The notes beneath the pieces were generated by a model. It saw nothing but the letters and a program-made list of their open reading frames with translations, was not told the DNA's origin and made no database searches. Shown piece by piece: positions 1 to 7,600 of a DNA stretch of 19,426 nucleotides (the stretch's first letter is position 1; each line of letters opens with the position of its first letter). Origin of the DNA: a bacterium. GTDB lineage: Bacteria > JAHJDO01. The stretch lies in assembly GCA_030611945.1 (NCBI GenBank), contig JAUWOV010000031.1, positions 1 through 19,426 on the forward strand, read 5' to 3'. The translations under genes were made by a program, and so were the position numbers.

Positions 1-201
1 TCGTGTTACATCGAGTATATGTAGGAGAGGTGTGTCTGTAATTAGGAAAAACCAGGCATAAAACGTTCTTTGAGTGAATTATAGTGATTTGAAAGGAAAT
101 TCTTGGCAGAAATAAGTAGATTAGGTGAAAACTAATCCCGAATTTTCTTTAGATCCCTGTGTTTGCCGGTCTAAATAGGAATTTGGGCATACAACTGCTG
201 C
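1..201. other. Left-edge non-coding stretch
   Basis: I see no convincing gene here. Stop codons are frequent in all frames, and there is no ribosome-binding site followed by a sustained reading frame. It may hold the 3' region of a gene cut by the window edge, but nothing supports that. Confidence 0.5.
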
Positions 202-230
202 TTGATTTTTTATGTTTCACTGTATATAAT
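202..230 (+). promoter_or_regulatory. Sigma70-like promoter
   Basis: TTGATT at 202-207 and TATAAT at 225-230 are separated by 17 nt, close to the sigma70 consensus. Transcription would start near 237 and run through the structured leader at 307-438 into the zinc-ribbon gene. The assignment rests on sequence match alone. Confidence 0.6.
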
Positions 231-306
231 TAAAATTAGATTTTTAGGTTTTGCTCTTTGGAAATTTTTGTTTGTAGCTTTTAACAATTTACTTGTCTTA
301 AAAAAG

Positions 307-438
307 CCTTGTCCAGGCCGAGTGAGTTGTTCCCCAGATAGGGGACACTCAGTTACTCTAAGCCCTGGACAAGGTGGTCGTAGAATCTTCGGATTCTGTG
401 GCGGGTAATTAGTGTCCCTTTTTTTATTATATGGGATA
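307..438 (+). promoter_or_regulatory. Structured leader RNA with alternative terminator pairing
   Basis: An 11-bp perfect stem pairs CCTTGTCCAGG (308-318) with CCTGGACAAGG (364-374). It encloses a second hairpin: GAGTG and TCCCC (321-325, 332-336) against GGGGA and CACTC (342-351), with loop AGATA. A third hairpin follows, AGAATC-TTCG-GATTCT (382-397), with a C(UUCG)G tetraloop on the plus-strand RNA. GGGACACT (343-350) can instead pair with AGTGTCCC (411-418), which is followed by seven T residues, a terminator-like arrangement. TGTCCC (413-418) can also pair with GGGATA (433-438). A promoter lies about 70 nt upstream and genes lie downstream, so a cis-regulatory leader is plausible. I do not recognise a known riboswitch class. 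A dispersed palindromic repeat is the main alternative. Confidence 0.5.
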
Positions 439-469
439 GAATAACTAAGAAGAAAGATGAATTATTGAG

Positions 470-709
470 ATGTTTAGACAAATATATAAGATGTTCAGGA
501 ACTTGCAAATGCTCAAGGATCTTAAAAAAGCAATGACTTGTCCACAATGCAGGAATAAAAACACATATTTAATGGAGAAGGAAAGCAAAGACTGGGAAGA
601 TATTAATTTCGTATGGTATGGGTGCAGGGATTGCGGGCATAAATTTATAAAAGAAAAAAGCGAAAGAATTGGAGAAAAATTTAAGACAGCTTCAAAAAGA
701 TATTCCTAA
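470..709 (+). CDS. Small zinc-ribbon protein
   Basis: This 79-residue protein has a CPQC knuckle (Cys24, Cys27) and a CRDC knuckle (Cys52, Cys55), spaced as in a four-cysteine zinc ribbon. The knuckles are separated by a charged segment, and the tail is Lys-rich. The central part resembles the TFIIS-like or transposase-associated ribbons that bind zinc and often nucleic acid, but no specific function can be read from it. The start is uncertain. ATG at 470 has only a loose purine stretch upstream, whereas the internal ATG at 509 (residue 14) has AGGA 8 nt before it and keeps both knuckles. It is the first gene after the structured leader and lies 24 bp before a small membrane protein on the same strand, so the two are probably co-transcribed. 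Confidence 0.7.
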   Translation: MFRQIYKMFRNLQMLKDLKKAMTCPQCRNKNTYLMEKESKDWEDINFVWYGCRDCGHKFIKEKSERIGEKFKTASKRYS

Positions 710-733
710 TAGAAAATATGGGGAATCTGCGCA

Positions 734-922
734 ATGAGTGGGAATTTTGAACTTTTCTACGTAATTGTGACAAGTGTAATTGTTATTTTACTTCTTTTTT
801 TAATAATAAGTTTGGAAATTAGGATGCATATAATTATGAAACAGCTTGAGAAAATATCGGGGAAAGCTACTGAGTTTCTCAAATTTGGGCTTACTCATTT
901 CTCCAGAAGAGGCAAGAAATAA
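734..922 (+). CDS. Single-span membrane protein
   Basis: This is a 62-residue protein with one strongly hydrophobic helix at about residues 8-27 (rich in Val, Ile and Leu), followed by an amphipathic, basic C-terminal tail ending in Arg-Arg-Gly-Lys-Lys. The topology predicts a short outside N-terminus and a cytoplasmic tail. GGGGA sits about 9 nt before the ATG. It lies between the zinc-ribbon gene and the EIIA-PilZ gene (18 bp upstream of the latter) and may share their transcript. I do not recognise a family. It could be a small membrane partner or anchor for the signalling proteins that follow, but only gene order suggests that. Confidence 0.6.
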   Translation: MSGNFELFYVIVTSVIVILLLFLIISLEIRMHIIMKQLEKISGKATEFLKFGLTHFSRRGKK

Positions 923-940
923 AATAATGAGGAAGGATGA

Positions 941-1774
941 ATGAATCTTTCTGACTTTATGCGCAAGGAGTTAGTTCTCATTGATCTTCTGTCTAACAAA
1001 AAGGAAGACATAATCAAAGAGTTAATATGCCCAATAATAAAAACAGGATTTACTAATTCAGAAGAGACACTTTATAAAGCTATTTTAGATAGAGAAGCGC
1101 TCGGCAGCACTGCAATAGGAAAAGGGGTTGCTATTCCGCATGCGGAAACAACCTCTGTTAAAGAAAAAATCATTGTTTTTGGAAGATCCAAAAAAGGAAT
1201 AGACTTTAACGCAATTGACGGCAAGCCTGTAAATCTTTTCTTTATGATTGTTTCTCCACGCAGAGAAATAAGCCCGCATCTAAAAATATTAGCCAGAATA
1301 TTCCGTTTTCTTAAAGATAAAACTTTTAGGGATGCTTTAATGAATGCTAAATCTTCAGGAGATATAATGGAATTAATTGCTATGGAGGAGAAACCTTCTT
1401 CGGAAAGGAGTAATATGAATCAAGAACGAAGGGAACATCCGCGCTATCCTGTTAATGTTGGTATTGAGCTGAGATTGCAAAATGATTCAGCAAAACATTT
1501 AATTGGATATTATGGCTATACAAAGAATATAAGTCTTGGCGGAGTTTATGTAAAAATACCGGGACATAAGAACATGGAATATCCCATGATAAAAGAAAAG
1601 ATAGAGCTTCAGATAAGAATCCCTGTGCTGGATATTCAAAAATATTTAGAATTAAATGGGCAGATAATATGGTGTTCACGGAAAGAAGAAGATTACAACA
1701 TTGGCATACAATTTATCCCAAATGACAAAGAGAGAGAAGTATCTCTTACCCGGTTTGTTGAGAGCATTAAATAA
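941..1774 (+). CDS. PTS EIIA (fructose/nitrogen type)-PilZ fusion
   Basis: A 277-residue two-domain protein. Residues 1-148 look like a PTS EIIA domain of the fructose/PtsN class. The phosphorylatable histidine is His67 in the motif GKGVAIPHAE, preceded by the typical REALGSTAIG segment. Residues 162-277 form a PilZ c-di-GMP-binding domain: RxxxR at Arg164-Arg168, the NxSxxG motif at Asn196, Ser198 and Gly201, and a conserved end of GQIIWC then NIGIQF. There is no membrane segment, so it should be cytosolic. AGGAAGG immediately upstream supports the start. The family logic suggests that PTS phosphorylation state and c-di-GMP are read by one protein; this is inference. The PilZ part is closely similar to that of the kinase-PilZ gene downstream. 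No EI, HPr or permease gene is in view, so a regulatory rather than sugar-transport role is favoured. Confidence 0.88.
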   Translation: MNLSDFMRKELVLIDLLSNKKEDIIKELICPIIKTGFTNSEETLYKAILDREALGSTAIGKGVAIPHAETTSVKEKIIVFGRSKKGIDFNAIDGKPVNLFFMIVSPRREISPHLKILARIFRFLKDKTFRDALMNAKSSGDIMELIAMEEKPSSERSNMNQERREHPRYPVNVGIELRLQNDSAKHLIGYYGYTKNISLGGVYVKIPGHKNMEYPMIKEKIELQIRIPVLDIQKYLELNGQIIWCSRKEEDYNIGIQFIPNDKEREVSLTRFVESIK

Positions 1775-1787
1775 AGAAGTAAGTAAA

Positions 1788-1805
1788 ATGATAGGAAAAC
1801 ATCTA
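1788..1805 (+). pseudogene. Remnant of a duplicated kinase-gene start
   Basis: ATGATAGGAAAACATCTA encodes Met-Ile-Gly-Lys-His-Leu. It matches the first six codons of the kinase-PilZ gene at 1984 (Met-Ile-Gly-Lys-His-Val) at 14 of 18 bases. The frame stops six codons later at 1821-1823. Because the preceding PilZ gene and the kinase-PilZ gene also share their 3' ends past the stop codon, this looks like a leftover from tandem duplication. The match is short and could be chance. Confidence 0.35.
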
Positions 1806-1826
1806 ATAAGGAGAGAGATTTAGTAG

Positions 1827-1895
1827 ATGTTAAAACTTAGTAGAGAAGAAATGCTAGAGCTTATTAAGAAAAAAAGATTAGAACCTATCGCATAG
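1827..1895 (+). CDS. Possible 22-residue peptide
   Basis: A short frame begins at ATG 1827, with AAGGAGAG about 10 nt upstream, and encodes a Lys- and Glu-rich helical peptide (start MLKLSREEMLELIKKKR) before a TAG. The good ribosome-binding site argues for translation. The tiny size and the decayed surroundings (1775-1983 between the two PilZ genes) argue for a gene remnant. No function can be assigned. Confidence 0.3.
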   Translation: MLKLSREEMLELIKKKRLEPIA

Positions 1896-1983
1896 ATATG
1901 GTTACAATTGAACAAGAGAAGAAAGTTGACGCGTCAAAATATAGATAAATCTTGGGTAAAATGAGACTGGGTTATTTATTTCT

Positions 1984-3138
1984 ATGATTGGGAAACACGT
2001 ATCAGGATATAAAATAGATAAATATCTTACTTCTACTGATTTTACAAATATTTATTTAGGAAATAAAGATAAAACAGATGTAATCATTAAAATATTGCAG
2101 ATAAAACCTGATACTGAGCAAAAACGTATTAGCAGATTTTTTCATGAAGCCGAAATAATGGAGAAATTAAGTCATGAAAATATTTCCAAGGTGTACGACT
2201 TCGGGGAAAAGAAAGATTTGCAATATATTATACTGGAATATATTGATGGATATAACCTGAGAGAGCTGATAAAAGCTCATGATGATCTCTCAAAGAATTA
2301 CATTAGTATAATTCTTAAAGTATGTGACATACTTGGGTATATTCACAAAAAAGGCGTTATACATCAGGACATAAAAAGCAGAAATCTAATTTTAACAAAA
2401 GATAGTGATGTGCAAATAATAGATTTTGGTTTAGCTTATGAAAAGGACAAATATAGCATAAAAATACGAGAAAGAGCAGGTACTCCACATTATATGTCTC
2501 CTGAACAAGTAAAAGGATATAGAGGGGATGAACGATCTGATATTTACTCTCTTGGAGTTGTTATGTATGAACTAGCAACAGGCAGGAGACCATTTAATGG
2601 AGAGGCCCTTGCTCAAATTGTTTTCCAGCAACTAAATATGCCTATTAAATCACCACGAGTTTATAATCAAGAGATATCCGAGGATTTTGAGGGCATTATC
2701 CTAAAAACTCTTAATATCGATCCTGCTAAAAGGTATCAAAGCATAGAGGAGTTGGTTTCAGATATAAAAACTAGTTGGATAGACCAAGAGAGAAGAAAAC
2801 ATCCACGGTATGCTATTGATACAGGTGTTGAACTAAGAATATTGGATGATTGGGAAAAACATCTGATTGGATATCATGGTTATACAAAGAACGTAAGTCT
2901 TGGTGGGATTTGTGTAAAATTACCAAGATATAAAGCTATAACATATCCTAGAATAAAAGAAAAAATAAGACTCCAGGTAAGAATTCCTGTATTGAATACT
3001 GAAAGCTATTTGGAATTAAATGGCGAGATAGCTTGGTGTTTACATAAGGAAAAAGATTGTAATATTGGCATACGATTTATCTTAAATGATAAAGAAATGG
3101 AAGCGTGTCTTTCCAGATTTGTTGAGAGTGTTAAATAA
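1984..3138 (+). CDS. Hanks-type Ser/Thr protein kinase-PilZ fusion
   Basis: A 384-residue protein. Residues 10-265 are a Hanks-type kinase: Lys36 (VIIK) and a helix-C glutamate (Glu55 or Glu57), catalytic HQD at 127-129 (Asp129; Gln replaces the usual Arg) with Asn134, DFG at 147-149, and SPE at 172-174 followed by DIYSLGVVMYELATG. The nucleotide loop (residues 15-26) lacks the usual GxGxxG glycines. Residues 269-384 are a PilZ domain with RxxxR (Arg271-Arg275) and NxSxxG (Asn303, Ser305, Gly308), so c-di-GMP binding is expected. There is no transmembrane segment or PASTA domain, so it is a soluble kinase. c-di-GMP may control the kinase or its targeting; that is inference. ATG 1984 lacks a strong Shine-Dalgarno, but the kinase N-terminus supports it. 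The PilZ half is a paralogue of the one in the preceding EIIA-PilZ gene. Confidence 0.88.
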   Translation: MIGKHVSGYKIDKYLTSTDFTNIYLGNKDKTDVIIKILQIKPDTEQKRISRFFHEAEIMEKLSHENISKVYDFGEKKDLQYIILEYIDGYNLRELIKAHDDLSKNYISIILKVCDILGYIHKKGVIHQDIKSRNLILTKDSDVQIIDFGLAYEKDKYSIKIRERAGTPHYMSPEQVKGYRGDERSDIYSLGVVMYELATGRRPFNGEALAQIVFQQLNMPIKSPRVYNQEISEDFEGIILKTLNIDPAKRYQSIEELVSDIKTSWIDQERRKHPRYAIDTGVELRILDDWEKHLIGYHGYTKNVSLGGICVKLPRYKAITYPRIKEKIRLQVRIPVLNTESYLELNGEIAWCLHKEKDCNIGIRFILNDKEMEACLSRFVESVK

Positions 3139-3238
3139 AGAAGCAATGCACGAATCTCCGCTACCCCCTATCATCAACGCTCACTAAGGCACACAGTAGG
3201 GACCACGCTCTTTTTTACATATATTTTATTTATTCATC

Positions 3239-4180
3239 CTACTCTCCTTTATCTCTAAAGTAATTGTTTTTTAATTGCAGCCTTAATTCTTTACCAGAAT
3301 CCCTATCCATAGTAAAACTCCAATCTGTTTCTTTGTCAACGTCAAATAATACAAAAGCCTTTACGCTTTTCATGTGCTTGATATTATTCATGGCCTTTTT
3401 TATCCATACTGTCTTATCGCCACCGTTGCTTGTAGAGCTAAATTCAGAAATCAACGCAGGTTTTTTTATATGACTTACAATCTCATTGTATCTTGTCTCG
3501 AAAATCTCCTTAAAGCTCATCCATCTGCTCCATGTCTTTGTGTTGCCCCAATTGTAGCCGTCTATGCCGACAAAATCTACATAATCATCACCGGGATAAT
3601 AGAGCATAAAATAATTATTTTCTTTAGGTACATCTTCCCAATTTACAGAAAAGACCCATTTCACATTGTCTGCGCCTACTTCATCAAATATATTTTTTAC
3701 ATATCTATATACCGCTTTATATTTATCTTTCCCTAAATGAGATCCTGACCATGGATACCAGTTTCCGTTCATTTCATGAGCGAATCTCAAAAAAACCGTT
3801 TTGTTTATGCCCTTCAGTTTATCTGCAAAATCCTTGATATGTTCATCCCATTTTCCTGATAACAGTCCATCATAGTCTATGCCTTTTTTGCTCCCTGCAT
3901 ACCAAGGTTCCCAGGTAACAAACAATACGCAATTACTGGAATAAACATCTGTTATAACTTCTTCGTTAACGAAGTTTCCCCAATCAACAAAAGCCATAAC
4001 TAAAAATGGTTTCTTGCCATATTTGTTTTTGAAATCGTTTATGTCTCTTTTGGTTGGCTTATCGCTTAGAAAAGCGCCTGTAAGACAATATGAGTTGGGG
4101 TCAGTTGTGCAGGATAACGAAAAAATAACTATTGGAACTATTAAAAAAAATATTACTGTATAGAAAAGAAATTTCTTCAT
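3239..4180 (-). CDS. GH26-family glycoside hydrolase, lipoprotein
   Basis: A 313-residue protein with a lipoprotein signal peptide: basic start, hydrophobic core at 4-22, lipobox Leu-Ser-Cys with Cys24 as the lipidated residue. It is predicted to be anchored on the periplasmic side or in the outer membrane. The mature part matches GH26: RFAHEMNG with acid/base Glu136, followed by Trp-Tyr-Pro-Trp, and a likely nucleophile Glu246 in ALISEFSS. GH26 enzymes are mostly endo-beta-1,4-mannanases, with some beta-glucanases and xylanases, so a beta-mannan-like substrate is inferred rather than shown. It is the last gene of the minus-strand polysaccharide locus, 12 bp after the hemerythrin gene. Its position suggests trimming of the exported polymer, as BcsZ does for cellulose. 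The spacing upstream is tight and the Shine-Dalgarno is weak (GGAA). Confidence 0.85.
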   Translation of the reverse strand: MKKFLFYTVIFFLIVPIVIFSLSCTTDPNSYCLTGAFLSDKPTKRDINDFKNKYGKKPFLVMAFVDWGNFVNEEVITDVYSSNCVLFVTWEPWYAGSKKGIDYDGLLSGKWDEHIKDFADKLKGINKTVFLRFAHEMNGNWYPWSGSHLGKDKYKAVYRYVKNIFDEVGADNVKWVFSVNWEDVPKENNYFMLYYPGDDYVDFVGIDGYNWGNTKTWSRWMSFKEIFETRYNEIVSHIKKPALISEFSSTSNGGDKTVWIKKAMNNIKHMKSVKAFVLFDVDKETDWSFTMDRDSGKELRLQLKNNYFRDKGE

Positions 4181-4192
4181 ATGGAAATTCCA

Positions 4193-4603
4193 TTACTTAA
4201 TTTTGTCTTTTAGAAACGGCACATATTTCATGTCGGTTGTTTTTATGTGATTCATAAACCAATCGCCGATTAAATCCTTCACGGCAATAGCCAAATTTGA
4301 AGTTGCTCCCCTTTCCTGAAATTCTTTTTTTAGTTTAAACACATTATTCGTAAAAACCGCGTGCGCTACCTTGTGGGGCGAGTAGCCGAGATAGTTATTT
4401 TTAATCATAAAATCTTCTTCTGTGCTTAAATGCACTTTTATATAGCTCTCCAAAAAATTCACAGTATTGCCAACCTCTTCGTTACCCTTAGCAAGGGTCA
4501 AGGCCATTAAAAGATTATTAACCCTGTCAAATAATTCCTTATGCTGGCTATCAATAGTTGGTATGCCCGTTGTGGTTGAATCATCAAGCTTATATAAATT
4601 CAT
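4193..4603 (-). CDS. Bacteriohemerythrin
   Basis: A 136-residue single-domain hemerythrin that binds O2 at a carboxylate-bridged di-iron site. All seven expected ligands are in place: His21 (DSQHKELF), His58 and Glu62 (HLSTE), His77 and His81 (HKVAH), His119 and Asp124 (HIKTTD). The C-terminal DWFMNHIKTTDMKY stretch is characteristic of the family. It is a soluble cytosolic protein. A strong Shine-Dalgarno (AGGAGG) precedes the ATG, and the gene starts 12 bp after the hybrid kinase stop codon. Family members store, deliver or sense oxygen. Its place between a phosphorelay kinase and the GH26 gene suggests oxygen-linked control of the locus, which is inference. Confidence 0.93.
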   Translation of the reverse strand: MNLYKLDDSTTTGIPTIDSQHKELFDRVNNLLMALTLAKGNEEVGNTVNFLESYIKVHLSTEEDFMIKNNYLGYSPHKVAHAVFTNNVFKLKKEFQERGATSNLAIAVKDLIGDWFMNHIKTTDMKYVPFLKDKIK

Positions 4604-4615
4604 TACACCCTCCTG

Positions 4616-7600
4616 TTATATTTTGTTGAATTCTTCATCCAACCGCTTAAGTTCTTGTGTCAGTTTATTAAATACATTCTCGGCATTTGATAAGTCCCCG
4701 CTTTTGCCAATATTTTCCAGAGCCAGCGCTGTCTCAAAGGCCGGTTTCGCGTCAAAGTTTCCCACTGCGCCCTTAATGGTATGCGCAATGAGCCTTAGCG
4801 CGTCTGCATCTTTCTTATTGATCGCTTGCTGTATTTCTTCTAACTGTTTAGGGTACTCCTGACGATAAATATTAATAACTTCTTTAAGTACTTCCCTGTC
4901 GCCGCCAACCTGTTCTAACGTCTTCTCCAGAGAAAAAACGCTGTTAGCATTCTTACCATTTTCCATGCTTACCCCCCTTCCTTCCACTACCTTAAAAAGC
5001 TCCTCCATCTTTATCGGCTTCGCGATATAATCATCCATTCCCGCCTCTATGCATTTTTCACGATCACCTTTAAGCGCATGCGCTGTCATAGCTATAATAG
5101 GGATATGAGCCCCAGCCGTTTTTTCCTGTTGGCGAATAACGCGAGTTGCCTCATACCCGTCCATCTCAGGCATCTGAATATCCATAAGCACAAGGTCAAA
5201 CAGCTCTCGCGATAAAATATCCAGTGCCTGTTTGCCATTTTCAGCGATAGTCACTAAATGACCTCTCTTCGTTAACATAGTCGATGCCACTTTCTGGTTT
5301 ACCTTGTTATCTTCAGCTAACAAAATACGAAGCTTCTTTATTCCTTCTGCTGTAGGAGTCACGGCTTTTTCTGTCTCATTAGCGGCCGCGAGTTTTTGCT
5401 CAGAGAACCCCAAACCCTTCTTAATCGCTTCAAGCAACTGCGAAGGGACAACCGGCTTCCTTAAAACCTCTTTTATCCCCGCCTCTTCAGCAAGCTTATA
5501 ATCTCCTTCTTTTAATCCGCTGGCAAGCATAATAGTTACAATATCCTTCATCAAGCCTTGCTTGTTCAATTTATCTGCCGCCTGAATTCCACTCATTCCC
5601 GGCATATTCATATCCATCAAAATGAGCGAAAAAGGCTTCTTATCCTCCCCAGCCTTGCTAACAGCAGAAAAGGCATTTTCTCCGGAAATCGCTTCCGCCG
5701 GGATCATACCCCATCTCTCAAGATATCCGCGAAAGATAAACCGGTTTGTAGCGCTGTCATCCACGATTAACGCGCGTAAACCTTGCAGTTTTTCGGGTAA
5801 AATTTCCTTCATTTGACCCCGTGTCTGATCAACGCCAAAACGCGCCGTGAAATTAAACGCCGTACCGGGCCCAGCATCAGGAACAGAAAGCCCGGGCGCG
5901 GGACTCTCTATCCATATTTGGCCACCCATCATTTCCACAAGCTGTTTCGAAATAGAAAGGCCCAATCCTGTGCCGCCATACTTGCGTGACGTTGAAGCAT
6001 CAGCCTGCGTAAAAGGATTAAAAATAAGTTTCTGTTGTTCAGATGACAGCCCAATACCGCTATCACGAACTAAAAACTGTAATACGCATCCGCTATCCGG
6101 CTCAACCTCTTGACGCCCGGCGGTATCAGCAGAATGTTTAAGAAATTGAACCCTTGCCAAAATCTCTCCCTTTTCCGTAAACTTAACCGCATTATTAATA
6201 AAATTGACTAAAATCTGACGCAACCGAAATGGATCCCCTATAAGAGAAGAAGGAATCTCAGGGTCTATTTCCCACACCAATTCCAAGCCTTTGGTTGAAG
6301 CCAAAAAACCAACATTGTCTAAAACCTGTTTAAAAACATCCCGAATATCAAAAGACACATCTTCTAATCTGATTTGCCTTGCTTCGACTTTAGAAAAATC
6401 AAGGATATCATTAAGCAGATTAAGAAGCGACTCACCCGAAGATTTAATCGTTTCAATGTAATCTTTCTGCTCAGAATTCAAATCTGTAGCAAGAGCCAAC
6501 TGGGCCATACCAATAACCGCGTTCATCGGTGTACGGATTTCATGGCTCATATTTGCCAGAAAACTGCTTTTAGCTTTATTAGCAAGTTCCGCTTCTTCCT
6601 GAGCCAGTTTCAATGCTGATTCATCTTCTTTCTGCTTAGTAATATCGTGAATAATTAGCATAAAAATCTGTTGTTTCTCTAACTGCACCTCTCCCATAGA
6701 CACATAAACCGGAAAAATCGTTCCGTCTTTACGCTGGGCAACTACTTCGCCACTACTGCCAATAAGTTCTTGTATACGCGCAGACAACCTACTATCCGAT
6801 ACAGTAGTCTTGCTGCCGTAAGCTTTAGGAATTAAAACCGCAAGATCCTGTCCAATTATCTCGGCTACCTCATAACCAAACATACGCTCAGCGGCCGCGT
6901 TAAAAGACTCAATCTTACGCTGTGCGGCTACCGTAACAATACCATTGGGCGCAGCGTCTAAGATAGCGCGAATACGCGCCTCGCTATCCTTTAACTGATA
7001 AGTTCGTTCCTCAATGAGCATCTCTATACGCGCAGTTCTCCTAATACTGACAAAAAAGTACATTGCCAATATTCCGGTAATAATAAAAATAGCTGTCCAT
7101 ACAACCCACGGATACCAGGTCCTGTGCATAGCAACAAATTCCTGTGTCGTAACACACACAATTTCCCATTGACGGCCGCCAACTTCAATAATTTTTCTAT
7201 ACCTTAAACTTTTTGCGTAATCATCCTTATTTATATCATCCGTCCCTGACACATCTTTCATGGAACGTGAGCGGTGCTGGTAAAGAAAACTTTTATCTTC
7301 CGGGGCATTCTTATCATACAGGTAAATATCAATATATTTTGACTCTAAGGATACCAGCGCACTTTCAACAATATCACCAATTCGAAAAACACCAAGAATA
7401 AATCCATCTAAATTCTTTCGGCGTTCTTCAATTGTATTAAGAGGCACCTCCTTTTTAAAAACCGGTAAGAAAATAAGAAAACTATATTTCTCTCCCTTTT
7501 CTTCCTGCACAAGAATTATTCGTTCAGTAGCAATGCTTCTACCGGTCTGGCGCGCATTATCAAGCGCTGTTAAACGTTCGGAATTAGAAGCCAGATCAAA

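Noticed and set aside
1-201. tRNA or other known RNA gene
   Set aside because: No cloverleaf or recognisable RNA motif could be drawn by eye.
202-408. Plus-strand open frame across the leader
   Set aside because: It begins between promoter boxes, has no ribosome-binding site and runs through the paired stems; its composition does not look like a protein.
3139-3238. Bidirectional terminator between the convergent kinase-PilZ and GH26 genes
   Set aside because: A T-run follows CACGCTC, but I found no convincing stem; it may be a degraded half of the GTAGGG repeat group.
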